Shown: piece by piece, positions 25,925 through 36,998 of the stretch | Layout: every line of letters begins with the position of its first letter | Numbering within the stretch: the stretch's first letter is position 1 | Assembly: GCF_051106095.1 (NCBI RefSeq) | Contig: NC_135784.1 | Location: 151,191,428-151,255,427, forward strand | Length of the DNA stretch: 64,000 bases | Source of the DNA: Pogona vitticeps | Lineage: Eukaryota > Chordata > Lepidosauria > Squamata > Agamidae | Reading direction: 5' to 3' | Program-made: the position numbers and the translations under genes | The notes under the pieces: generated by a model | Databases searched by the model: none | Seen by the model: the letters and a program-made list of their open reading frames with translations, nothing else | What the model was told of the DNA's origin: nothing

Positions 25925-27829
25925 GTGTTCTATGAAGCCGGTGGAAGTAGAGGTATTTCCTGAGGTATCACTTCTCTCTTCAGTTCACTTCCCTGTAATA
26001 CTCCAGTACTGTAATTATATCCCCACAGATGTGTTCATAATGGGGACGCTATGAATGGTGATCTAAAATACCGTACCTAGAAGGCACAAACATTTGCCCT
26101 CGCACACCAGAAAGAGACAAGAATTTTCTCCTCCTTCCTCTCTGCCTGTGGAAAGGCGACCAGCTCTTTTATCAACCTCCTTGTGGTGCTGAGTCGTTGT
26201 GGTAAAGTAAAATGTAATGATCGAAATTCTCTCCTCAGAATTTCAGTAGTGAATATCCTCCAAGCATTCTCTGAACCTATGAATATTTGATGGCGAAAAG
26301 CTCCAAACTTGCAACTGAAAGATATCCAGATATTTTGCAGTCATAGTCAACAACATTCATAATATCCAATGGCAAGAAAAACATGAAGGTTCTGTTGGCA
26401 CCGGGCAGGAGGACAACAGACACATAGTAGCATTTTAGTTGTTCAGTTACGTTCAGGTTTTAATTGTTGTGTTACGTTCAGATGAGGTAGGAAATATATT
26501 TCAGTAATAAAAAAAAATCAAAATTTGACTGCAAAGTTTAAATACTGTATTAAAATTTAAAAAAACATCAACAGCTACCAACCGATTGTATTTATCCAAA
26601 ATTCCATTCCAGCTCTATTGTTTTGAATGCCATGATTCAGACGTCTTATGATTTTGGTGCTTTTAATTAGTCAAATGCTTCTCATCTCCATTTTAGATCT
26701 TTCTCTCCAATGATGATAAGAGTTCAGGCCCGCCCCCCCACTCCCAATTATTTCCAATTGCCAGGCTGGAACAAAGGAAACGGGAACAAAGAGTGAGAGA
26801 GCTTAATGCTCTTCAGGTTTCCCTCTTGGAACAGGGTTTTGGAACCAAATTTAAATTACGGTAATCACTATACTAGTTCCAGATCGTTTCTCAGGTGTGT
26901 GGGCTAGCAAGAAACATCAGTCGAGGTGAGGGCTGTAAAAATAGCATTTATATCTACAGAAAGAGAGTCTCAAAGCACTTCATATATATTGTCTCATTAA
27001 TTCTTACCACAACCTTGAAAACTGGGTGAGTTTGATTCCCATCACCACCACCAGCGCCACCTTTGCAGACAAGGGAGTCAAAGACCGACCTAGGCTACTA
27101 AAGGAATTCATGGAAAAGCAGGATTTTAGCTGGAGATTTTATACTGTAATTCGTTGTTCAGTTTCTTAGCCATAATTCCAGTCTTAACATACCTAATATA
27201 TCCACTACCACAGTCCTGATCCAGAAATTTTAAAAATCCCTGGGAAGCAGCTGGGAAGTAGTGAAAACATTTTTTTTTCCTGTGAATAAAGTAAATGCTA
27301 AAACAAGATAACATTATCTCTCTTTTTTAAAAAAGAAAAGTCTGATTCCCTTACCGTGGTCCTGTCAAGAAGAAAATCTGGAACAGCTGACCAGTCCTCA
27401 AAACTTTATAATTTCTAGGTTACAAAGCTTAGAGCTTCTGTTATCTGTTTATTTCCAGTTTTTGCTGGGGCCCAGTGTTCTATAGTCACTGAACACTAAT
27501 TAAAAATAACAGTTCCCAGCCTAATCATTTTTGATTGGGAAGGAAAACTGCAGGCTTCGAGCTTTTTAATAGGAATCCTTCTGCTTTCCTCTGGCTTTTG
27601 ATCCTGAGTCTCAGCAGTGGTTGGACTGCCTCGCCTGAGGGAAGGCGAGGCCTGCGCCAGGCCCTCCTATTCCAGAACAACAGGTGGAAACTGGGGGCAT
27701 GGCAGGGTTTTTAGACTTTCCTCAGAAATATTGGTAGGTGGGTGGGAACGAACAGCTTGTTCCTTGCTTGTGTTGGGCAAGGATTTGGGGGGGGGGGAGA
27801 GATTGCATCATGAAGTGTTCATGTGCATA

Positions 27830-28067
27830 TAGCTGACTGGATAGCTCAGTGTGTTATGTATCTGGCTGTGGAGCCAGCCTTTGGGAGTCCCTATTCTGCA
27901 CCGTGCCACCCAAGAGGAAGGCCAACTTGAGTACCCTTGGGGGCCAGCTGGACAGTCCCAGGATGCCCCCAGAAGAAAGGAATAATAAACCATTCCTGAG
28001 GAATCTCTGCCTAGAAAAAGCCTGAAAAGGGTCTCCAGACATGAAATCAGACTTGATTTGATGTCAT
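27830..28067 (+). repeat. tRNA-derived SINE, same family as 41,784, more diverged
   Basis: Shares the head (GATAGCTCAGTGTGTTA, TCTGGCTGTGGAGCCAG) and the body (CAGTCCCAGGATGCCCCCAG) with the copy at 41,784. The box B region is decayed. Confidence 0.7.
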
Positions 28068-28239
28068 ATCGTTATTAATTTGTATATAAACCCCTGTATT
28101 GTGTGAGGTTAGCTATTATTACATTGAATATTTGTTCGGTGCTTTTGAGTGTTCAGGAATATTCGGAGAAGCCAACCAGGGCGTTGAGATCAGCAGGCAG
28201 AGCTGTTCTCTCTGTCCTACCACCTTCTGAGGTGCATTG

Positions 28240-28390
28240 GAGGACAGCACAAACAATGGCTTTTTCCTAGCTGCTCCCAGACTTTGGAACTCCTTGCCAA
28301 AGGGAGGCAAAGAGGGTCGGTCCCTTCCTTGTTGTCCTCCCCTAACAGGCCAAAGACCTTTTAATTCGAGCAGGCCTTTAGGCAAAAACG
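28240..28390 (+). mobile_element. L2-like LINE C-terminal fragment
   Basis: Encodes FFLAAPRLWNSLPK, typical of the C-terminal WNxLP region of L2/CR1-type LINE proteins, next to the RT fragment. Confidence 0.55.
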
Positions 28391-28394
28391 ACAC

Positions 28395-29650
28395 AGAGGG
28401 TCTGGGAGCAGGTGTGCGGAATTTCTGGTATATTGGAACAGCGTCTAGTGTGGCTGAAGAGGCCAATTCGAGAGTGACAATCTCTTCCACACTGAAGACA
28501 AATCCAATCTGTCCCCTGTCCAGCTCCCTGGTTTTGCTGCTTTTGTGACTTCCTCTTTGCCTCGGCCTGCTGGACAAGGGTCTCTTCAAATTGGGAGAGG
28601 CCGTGATGCACTGCCTGCCTCCAGGCTGAACGGTCAGATGTCAGGGTTTCCCATCTGTTGAGGTCTATTCCTAAGGCCTTCAGATCCCGCTTGCAGATAT
28701 CCTTGTATCACAGCTGTGGTCTCCCTCTGGGGCGCTTTCCCTGCACTAATTCTCCATACAGGAGATCCTTTGGAATCCGACCATCAGCCATTCTCACGAC
28801 GTGCCCAAGCTAACGTAGATGTCGCTGTTTCAGTAATGTATACATGCTGAATATTCCAGCTTGTTCTAGGACTACTCTGTTTGGAACTTTGTCCTGCCAG
28901 ATGATGCCAAAAATCCATCGGAGGCAACGCATATGGAAGATGTTCAGTTTCCTCTCCTGCCGTGCACAAAGGGTCCAGGACTCACTGCAGTACAGGAGTG
29001 TGCTGAGGACACAGGCTCTATAGACCTGGATCTTGGTATGTGTCATCAGCTTTTTATTGAGCCATACTCTCTTTGTGAGTCTAGAGAACATGGTAGCTGC
29101 TTTGCCAATGCGTTTATCCAGCTTGACATCCAGGGAGAGGGTGTCAGAGATGGTTGAGCCAAGGTACTCAAAGTCATGAACAACCTCCAATTCTTGTGTG
29201 GAGATGGTAATAGAAGGAGGTGAGTCCACGCCCTGGCCCATGACTTGTGTTTTCTTCAGGCTGATTGTCAGTCCAAAGTCTTGGCAGGCCTTGCTGAAAC
29301 GATTCATGAGTTGTTGGAGGTCTTCAGCAGAGTGGGCAACAATGGCTGCATCATCTGCACCTCGTCTCCTTAACATCATCAGATCCTTCCATGAGGGAAT
29401 GAAAGGCACTGTAGTTTTTGACGGCTCAACATCAGATAGATCCCTTTGACATCCGAAGCGGAGTGAAACAGGGCTGTGTCCTCGCACCAACCCTTTTTGG
29501 GATCTTTTTTTGCTGTCATGCTGAGGCATGCCTTTGGAACTGCAACAAAAGGTGTCTATCTCCGGACTAGATCAGACGGAAAGCTCTTTAATCTCTCCAG
29601 ATTGAGAGCAAAGACCAAAGTCCAACTGAAATGCATGCGGGACCACTTAA
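28395..29650 (-). mobile_element. Non-LTR retrotransposon (LINE) reverse transcriptase fragment with inverted 5' part
   Basis: From about 29,366 down to 28,395 the minus strand encodes the RT 3' half and C-terminus: RGADDAAIVAHSAEDLQQ, FGLTISLKKTQVMG, YLGSTISDTLSLDVKL, LYCSESWTLCARQERKLN and a CxxC-HxxxxC zinc-like end (CLQC, HTRRC). From about 29,367 to 29,650 the plus strand encodes the piece that should come just before ADD: SFHEGMKGTVVFDGSTSD, VKQGCVLAPTLFGIFF, RTRSDGKLFNLSRLRAKTKV. The two parts are head to head. The 239-residue open frame here is this LINE, not a host gene. Confidence 0.85.
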
Positions 29651-31994
29651 TTAACCTGCAAAATTTACTGCCACAAGATGTTGAGACAGCAGACATCTTT
29701 AAAAGGGAATTAGATCAAACATGAATCCATGCTATAAGTTACAGACATCCTATCATTAAAGGCTGGAACTTGTTAGTATTCCAGAGACATGATTCAGGCA
29801 TACCTCAGTACTGTAACTGGAAAACAGACTTGCAAATAAAGCTTGTCATGTGACAAAATCAGAAACCAGTCATGTGACAAAACATGCTAGCAGCTAGAGT
29901 ATGAACTATAGAAGGTGTAGAAAAGCTCTTGTCGTGACAATCAGATGTTTTCAGCAGTCATGGAATTTTCTCTTCTAATATTATTGAGTCTGTAATGTAC
30001 AGTTCATACCTCAGTTCATCGGTAGCTATTAGGCATGATAATTAAATCAGAACTGGGAAAAATTACTTTGGGAAGCTATTTTGGTTCTGAGACACAACCA
30101 GAACCAGTTATTTAATACTTTTAAGAGCTTGCTGCCCCAGAGCTGTGTGGCACAACTTCTTTATCTCACTCAGTTGATGCCCTAGCTGATCACATTTTTC
30201 AGAAAACTTAGTCTTCTTCATTTCTTTCCTTCACAATCCCTAGAGGATCAGTTTGAGTTTTCCTGGGTGTCGGAGGAACAGGTTTCTGCAGTTCTGTCTG
30301 CTTCCCCTCTGATTCCTGCTCCTAGTGATCCATTTCTTTCTTTCTTTTCTTTATTCTACTGTAGGTTCTTCTTTCTTGCCTTCTTTGACCAGTCTTACTG
30401 GTACAGAGAGGTTAGCGACCAGTGTATTTTGTTTGAACTTTTAAACTGGCTTGTTAGTAGGTTAGTTCTTTTCAAATTGTTGCCTCTTCTGCGGGAGGTT
30501 TATGTTGATGTACATACGCACCTACACATTTAAGGTTGCTGTTCAATGTTGTGCTGCTTATTTGTATGTTATTAATTTTATTGGAATGCACACTGGTATA
30601 GAGTGCAATATAAATATGTTGTTGTTGTTACATGTCTTCTAATCATCTTGGCCTCTGAGAACCACTGACCAAGCTGGCTGGAGGTCTCAGGGAGCTGTGA
30701 CCCTAACCACTGAACTGAAAGCAAGCTCCTGGTTCAGGGGCAGTATACCTCTGAATATGCGTTGTGTGCTTTGAAGGCTGGTGATGTGTCGCACGGGCTA
30801 TTGCCCTTGTTCCATGCTTGTGATGCTCAGAAGCATCTTGCCACCTTGTGTTGTTATTTGTTGGCACTCAGCTCCCATCTGCTCCAGTGAGCATGATCAG
30901 GATGGTAGGAGCAGTGGTCCGAGAACATCTGGATGCCCACAGGTTTCCCGAATCCTGATCTGGGTATTCCCATAAAGTTTGGTGGATTTCCCACTCTTTG
31001 TTGGAATGCCAGCAGCGGAAAGAGTCAGGAGTACATTTTGTTTTTCCATAGAGACAGTTTTGCAAGCCCAGATGCTTTATTTGAGTAAGTTAATGGTTCA
31101 CCCAGCAGCTCAGAAATGAAGGAAGATCCTTCCTGTGCTAAGCAGGATGTTCTAAAGGTCGATTTCTGGTTGCATTAGCAGATCAAGTGAAGGCAGGGGG
31201 GGAGCAGAATAACGTGGGAGCTGACACACCGCTTCAGGGGAATGGAAATGGGGAGACCAAAGAGTCAGTTTTCCAGGGTTGTCTGGCCGTATGTCCCCAA
31301 TCAGCTAAATAGTCTGCAAGCGGCATTTATGGTAAAAGGTTACTAGCAGGCGAGACATGACTGGAAATGTCACTGTACACATTAATTGGGAACCTGCACA
31401 GGAACTTGCAATTGAAATAGAATCTTGTACTGAAATATAGATTTTTTAAAAAATTTGGAATTAATATTTGAGATGGCAATTTAAGAAATCAGAGCAACAA
31501 TATCCTCCCTTCATGCCAATATTCATTTCAAAATTAATTTTGCTTTACAAACCTTAACCTTTCTCCATTTCTTCATTTTACAGGTGTAATTTCTAAGAAA
31601 AAATGATGTTAGGTGTAGAAAACAAGGACAACCCCAGTATGATAATGGGAAAATTGTCGCAGAGTTTCTGTTTTCCTGGGACAGGCCCCAGCTTTTATAA
31701 TGCGTCATAGGCAGACATCCAAAAGATACAGCATTCCTTTTTGCATTTCCATGGTGGGAAACCCTTCACCTGCCAGTGCTGTGCCTGTGGGGCAGCTGTA
31801 AAAAGCTAAGGAAGCCTGCCCAGAAATAGAGCAGCAGCCTTTCTGCAGCCTGCGTCTAAGAACTCAAGAGTATTCTTAGAGTATATATATATATGGCATT
31901 GATCTTGCCATCCATATTTCAAAAGAAAAAAGTTCTCCACTAATTTTCTTATTTTTAGATAAGAAAGAAAGAAAGCCTCCCTTTACAGCAGGTA

Positions 31995-32105
31995 TGGACA
32001 AGCTCATGCATCTCCAGGTGTTGAACTGCAGCGCCATCATCCCCTATCATTAACTGTACAGGCTTCAGCTGATAGGAGTTGCAGTCCCAGAGCATCTGGA
32101 GTGCT
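31995..32105. repeat. Decayed MITE-like fragment
   Basis: CATCTCCAGGTGTTGAACTG and AGGAGTTGCAGTCCCAGAGC, inverted to each other, with a CATCTGGAG end. Confidence 0.4.
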
Positions 32106-32457
32106 ACTGGCTGCTCACCTGTGCTTTATGACATGCAAGTTGTATTCCCCTGTTTTTCGAACTTATGTGCTGTCAAGTGGGAACCAACATATAGTGACCT
32201 TGAGTTTAAGGCAAGTGACAGCCTGTCCTCACACCTGTTTGGTGTGTTGATGGGTCATGTTGGGCCATTCCTTTTTTCATGTGTTCACACATGGACATTG
32301 CTAGAATGATTCTATTTGCCTCAACTTGTACTTTTGGGGGGTTTCTACTATTTTGGTGTGGGTTGGAGGCCTCCAGTTTATTCCCTTCCCAGAGAGTGTG
32401 GTTGCTTGGAGTGGACTAAACTAGAGCCTTGCAGCTTCTTCCAGTGTCAATTTCCGG

Positions 32458-32491
32458 TATCCTGAAGTGGCTTATGAGCCACTTCAGGATA
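32458..32491. repeat. Perfect 15 bp hairpin, 4 base loop
   Basis: TATCCTGAAGTGGCT, TATG, then the exact complement. It lies just outside the palindromic element at 32,516. Confidence 0.95.
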
Positions 32492-32515
32492 GTGTAAAAC
32501 TGAACACTTCCCCTG

Positions 32516-33081
32516 ATTGGTCTGTTGGGAGGAGGAGTGATATGACAGTTGGCGTGCCCCTTCTGTCCAAATGGCATGCTGATCTTCATGTCAATTAAAT
32601 GCTTCCCCTGATAATCTACAGAGGATCAGGAAAAGTGAAATTATTTTTATTGCATCCACTACAGCAGTGGTCCCCAACCTTGGGCCTCCAGATGTTCTTG
32701 GACTTCAACACCCAGAAATCCTGGCCAGCAGAGGTGGTGGTGAAGGCGTCTGGGAGTTGTAGTCCAAGAACATCTGGAGGCCCAAGGTTGGAGACCACTG
32801 CACTACAGTACATCATTGGTGATATAATTAATCACTTTGATCAAATTTTAAAATATAATTTTCTTTGCCTGCTTGTAGTGCTGATCAATAACACTCTGAC
32901 TGCAGGCAGTTTCTCAATTGGCAATATACAGACAAGTGAAGAGACTTTTTTTAATTAAAAAATTGATCAAAGTCATTAATTGCATCAGCAATGATCTAGC
33001 ATATGTAATAAAAATATGCCATTTGGACAGAAAGAGTGTGCCAAATGGCACATCATTTCTCCTCCCAACTTCCACCAATAC
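32516..33081. mobile_element. Palindromic DNA element interrupted by a hAT MITE
   Basis: The left arm (32,516 to about 32,870) contains TGGTCTGTTGGGAGGAGGAG, TTCTGTCCAAATGGCAT and AATCACTTTGATCAAATTTT. The right arm carries their complements in reverse order (AAATTGATCAAAGTCATTAA, ATGCCATTTGGACAGAA, CTCCTCCCAAC). The hAT MITE 32,665-32,800 splits the left arm. No coding capacity. Confidence 0.7.
32665..32800. mobile_element. hAT MITE, 136 bp, exact 8 bp TSD
   Basis: Almost a perfect inverted repeat: starts CAGTGGTCCCCAACCTTGGG and ends with its near complement. Target duplication CACTACAG on both sides (32,657-664 and 32,801-808), diagnostic of hAT. It is inserted in one arm of a larger palindromic element. 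Confidence 0.88.
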
Positions 33082-33179
33082 ATTGTGGCCTGATCCAGCC
33101 TGCAGCAAAACGGCCAGTTTGGACAGGACCTCAGATATTTAGGGAGTGGTTTTATCAATTCTATACACACAGTGAGTTT

Positions 33180-33252
33180 CCATGGCTAAGCAGGGATTTG
33201 AATTCTGGCCTCCCGACTCCATCATACTCTCCACTACGCTACACTGAGTGTC
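33180..33252 (-). repeat. SINE head fragment, reverse
   Basis: Antisense tRNA-like segment with GGGATTTGAATTCTGGCCTC and an antisense box A side ending at CACTGAGTG. Confidence 0.45.
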
Positions 33253-34008
33253 CCATGATTTCAAAATTAGATTACCAGTTTTTCTGAGCAGCTTTTGGGC
33301 TATACCCAAGACTGAAAATATTAAGCGGTATCCTCTGTTCTAGAAGAAGTGGTTCCCCTTCAGGATTCCAGCCAGCCATTTTGTCCAAGCAGGTCACCCC
33401 ACTACTCATTACACCTTCAGTTTCTCACTTTCAGCAGCCATTTTACATTACATGGCCCCTAGGCATACTCAGTCCTTATTGGCATGTGGGGTTGTGAAAC
33501 TAACCCCCCATGAATCTTGTATATATGACATTCAAGCATGTTGAAATCACTGTCTTATGTCTCAGTGGACTCTAGTGGCAACTCAGCAGTCACTACATGG
33601 GTTAATTATTATGCAGATCTTGGCTATTTTGGTATTGGTTCCAGAAATGGGGAAAGTCACCCTTTTTAGTATCAAATCTCCCAGAATTATACAGTTCATG
33701 TGTCATTTTTAAAAAAGCAACCTTTCCCCCATTTCTCATTAGAATTAAAGCATTAACACTGAATTGGCAAAGTGAGTTGCTCCATTAATTAAGAAAAATG
33801 GGTAAGTTCTTCATTTCATCAAAAATAAGTAAAAATACTTCAAGTGGCTGAAAATGGTCACTGTCACCACTCTATTAGCTTCCAAAAGCAAAAGAAAATA
33901 AAATACAACAAAAGCGAAAAGATCAGGTTCTTATGGTCGAAAAATAGCATTGTTGGCCATTAATGATTAAAGTAACAAAGTTTTAACTCATGTTTTAAAA
34001 TGTTTTAA

Positions 34009-34168
34009 CAATTTAGGGGAAGCAAAGTAAAGTTTATTATTTCAAGTCTCTGCTTATTATTCCAAGGAATTATATATAAAGGCTTAGTCTGGTTATATAC
34101 GGTAATTCCTTGGGATAAGCAGAGACTTGAAATAATAAATTAAACTTTGCTTTGCTTCCCATAAATTG
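34009..34168. repeat. Long imperfect hairpin, about 65 bp arms
   Basis: CAATTTAGGGGAAGCAAAGT to CCAAGGAATTA on the left pairs with TAATTCCTTGGGATAAGCAG to CTTCCCATAAATTG on the right, with a 29 base centre. Probably a degenerate inverted-repeat element. Confidence 0.7.
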
Positions 34169-34696
34169 TTTTTATATATAAAATACCTTTTAATAAACTT
34201 TGAATATATATTTAAAGGAGTTATATATATATATCAGGATGCTTCTTTATACTTTGCCCGTTTCCTCTAGTATTGCTTATCCTATCAGGCAGTCCTTCTC
34301 TTGAAGTTTCAGAGGAACGACTTCCCTGTCTGCTGTGATGTGGTCCATTTCACAAGATGCGCTGTGAGTTGAGCCAGGGACCTTCCCTATGCAAAGCTCT
34401 TCTGCTGAACTCTGATCCTTGCCCTTCCTTGATTTAGGCTTAATCTGATAGCTGGCCACCTTTTGACCTCATCTGTAGGGTTGCCTAGTGGCTTCAATGC
34501 ACCTACGAAGCTCTCATCCACCCACAAAACCTTGCTGCTAGAGAAGGATGTCTCAGCCTTGATCCTCTCAAGGGATGCACAGACACCCCAGTCAGCACTG
34601 AGTGTGAGCTGCACGATTGCAACCAAGAGGACTCTGCTTTTATCCAGAGCATAGAAAAGTTGCCTTGTTGGACTGCAACTCCATTACCTATGTGAT

Positions 34697-34725
34697 CTTA
34701 TCACATCACGGCATGATGTGATAAG
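34697..34725. repeat. Perfect 12 bp hairpin
   Basis: CTTATCACATCA, loop CGGCA, TGATGTGATAAG. Confidence 0.95.
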
Positions 34726-35641
34726 AATGCTTTATCTCACTTTATGAGACCTTTTAACTCAGTTGGAAGTACTTCTGAGCTGATTTCCATTATATTGCAC
34801 AGTTATGCCTGTTCTATAGTAATGTATCTACACATAGGATAAACCTAGTCAATGGCCATTTTTTCTCCCTGCTTGAGAGAAGCAAAAACAGCAGGGGAGT
34901 TTGGGCTGGCTCCTGGCAAGCCACATTATTGTGACTGCCATACAACATTTGGTTTCCTAATCTAAATAATGCAATTTTGGTTTAATTTAAATAAAAATGT
35001 TCTCAGAGAGCATGGTTACACTATGAAAGTAAAGTGATAGCTGGATTGGGGGGTTGAAATTGGGTTAAAGTCACGTGATAGTCACAAGGAATTTGGGCCA
35101 GTGTGTGCATCCTCTTGGGAAAACTTTAAATCTGTTTTTAAGCCATGTTGTATATTGGTTGAAGAGGCTACATGGGCTATTGAAATCCTTGGAACTGAAG
35201 CTTTGTTCTGTGCCACTGTCTTTTTAAGAATGATCCAGCTATTCCATGGGAGGCAGAGAGAAGCAATAGTTAGGAAAAGAAGCACCAAGAGAAAGAGTGA
35301 GAAATACTAAGGCCTGGAAGGAGAAAGAAGCCAGGGCATGGCTCCTGAAAATATGCAGAATATGTGTGGTACCTTTTCTCGTGTGGAATAATTGTGAAAA
35401 TCATGAATTAACAACAATTCAGATATAATGGTCACCACATCATACCTGAGGCAGCGGGAGTTTAGGACATGTTGTGTGGCATACACAACTCTGTTCTGCA
35501 ATCGAAGGGAGAAGACAAGAGGGTGGCTGTCACACATACTTCTCAGCCTGTTTCTCTTGAGGTTAAGACCCCTCCCTCAGCTGACTTCACTGTGGCCACT
35601 ACTCAGCAGCGGATTTGGCTCGGGCAGGTTCTTGACCTAAC

Positions 35642-36008
35642 TAGAGATGGGGGTATTCCTATTCATATAGGAATACCCCTGCAGAGCTGGACTTAATGAG
35701 GGAACGGCCCCTGGGGCCAGACCATCCACTCACGCGTTCGCCGGTGGCAGCAGCCTCAGTCAGCCTTCCAATCGCTCCCGGAGCGCCGCTCTCTTTCCGC
35801 TCATGTAGCCCCTCAACAGCCTTTCCCCTGCCTGGTGTTGGCTAGATGAGCGGAAAGAGAGCGGCGCTCCGGGAGCGATTGGAAGGCTGACTGAGGCTGC
35901 CGCCACCAGCGAATGTGGACACTCCGGCCCCAGGGGCCGTTCCCTCGTTAAGTCCAGCTGTGCAGGAGTATTCATATTTGTATAGGAATACAAATATCCC
36001 CATCATTA
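35642..36008. mobile_element. Fold-back DNA element, 367 bp, long inverted arms
   Basis: Arms of about 160 bp face each other across a short centre near 35,815-35,845. CTCCCGGAGCGCCGCTCTCT in the left arm is the exact complement of the right. Outer ends TAGAGATGGGGGTATT and AATATCCCCATCATTA. Flanks GACCTAAC and GACCTGAC make an 8 bp duplication with one mismatch, suggesting hAT-type mobilisation. GC-rich interior. Confidence 0.75.
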
Positions 36009-36205
36009 GACCTGACCTTTTTAAAAAGTCACAAAGAAAGGGGGGGGGAAGGAAATCCCCTTGTTGCCTCTCCTGTTTCCTGGAGGAATTTTTCAATTGT
36101 TTATATTTTTATAAGTGGTGCAGCACATCAGCATTGTCCTAATGCAGTATAATTAAAAACAAAATTCCTCTATACCTGTAGAACAGAGGAAGTCTTTAAG
36201 CTGCC

Positions 36206-36690
36206 AGTACCATGAAGTGGCTGTCTTTTTAAACCACTTCATGATATGCGAAATTGACTGTGGTAGAAACCAGACCAAATAGGGTTGCTTGGGATGTGTG
36301 TGTATACCATTTGAATGCAAGTATCACACCAAATGAGGGACGTGGTGGCGCTGCGGGCTAAACCGCAGAAGCCTGTGCTGCAGGGTCAGAAGACCAAGCA
36401 GTCGTAAGATCGAATCCACGCGACGGAGTGAGTGCCTGTCGCTTGTCCCAGCTCCCACCAACCTAGCAGTTCGAAAGCATGCAAATGCAAGTAGATAAAT
36501 AGGGACCACCTCGGTGGGAAGGTAACAGCGTTCCGTGTCTAAGTCGCACTGGCCATGTGACCACGGAAGATTGTCTTCGGACAAAACGCAGACAAAAAAA
36601 ATTGTCAAGGGGAACCTTTACCTTTTTATCACACCAAATGGCATACTGGACCTCTACCCAACCTTAAGTGACCCTATTTAGACCAAACAC
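36206..36690. mobile_element. Second copy of the palindromic element, interrupted by a SINE
   Basis: CATGAAGTGGCTGTCTTTTT and AACCACTTCATGATATGCG resemble the hairpin beside the first copy (32,458). Arms with ACCAAATAGGGTTGCTTGGG and, in reverse, CTTAAGTGACCCTATTTAGA flank the SINE at 36,336. Confidence 0.5.
36336..36626 (+). repeat. Sauria-type SINE, second copy, 14 bp TSD
   Basis: Same family as the copy at 24,762, with an internal deletion of about 60 bases near the 3' end. Exact duplication TATCACACCAAATG at 36,322-36,335 and 36,627-36,640. It sits inside an older palindromic element. Confidence 0.87.
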
Positions 36691-36726
36691 AAGCCTGCTC
36701 CAAAGGAGCTCATGTAGACAATGGTA

Positions 36727-36998
36727 CAGTGGACCCTCGACTTACAGACGGCTCGACTTACAGACTTTTCGAGTTACAGACTTCTCTGGCTGCAAAATTT
36801 AGATCCGACTTGCAGCCGGAGAATCGACTTACAGACCAGAAAAAAACCAAAATGGAACAAAAATAGAATAAAAACTGCCAGTTGTGGGATTAATCAGTTT
36901 TCAATGCATTGTAGGTCAATGGAGATTCGACTTACAGACTTTTTGACTTACAGCCACCGTTCCAGTACGGATTAATTCCTTAAGTAGAGGGTCCACTG
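36727..36998. mobile_element. Tigger-like MITE, 272 bp
   Basis: TIRs CAGTGGACCCTCGACTTACA and AAGTAGAGGGTCCACTG, flanked by TA. CGACTTACAGA repeats internally. Confidence 0.83.

Noticed and set aside
27617-27832. 71-residue plus-strand frame in GC-rich sequence
   Set aside because: No recognisable domain; adjacent to a G-run and a SINE; likely chance.
28810-29529. 239-residue open frame on the minus strand, the longest in the window
   Set aside because: It is LINE reverse transcriptase (ADDAAIVAHS, LTISLKKTQVMG, YLGSTISD), not a host gene.
29650-29740. Possible separate repeat (CTGCCACAAGATGTTGAGAC region)
   Set aside because: It resembles a common reptile retroelement tail, also weakly near 43,860, but is too decayed to assign or bound.
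34277-34654. Overlapping open frames on both strands with a GC-balanced core
   Set aside because: No family recognised, no flanking splice logic, no homologous neighbour; left as non-coding.
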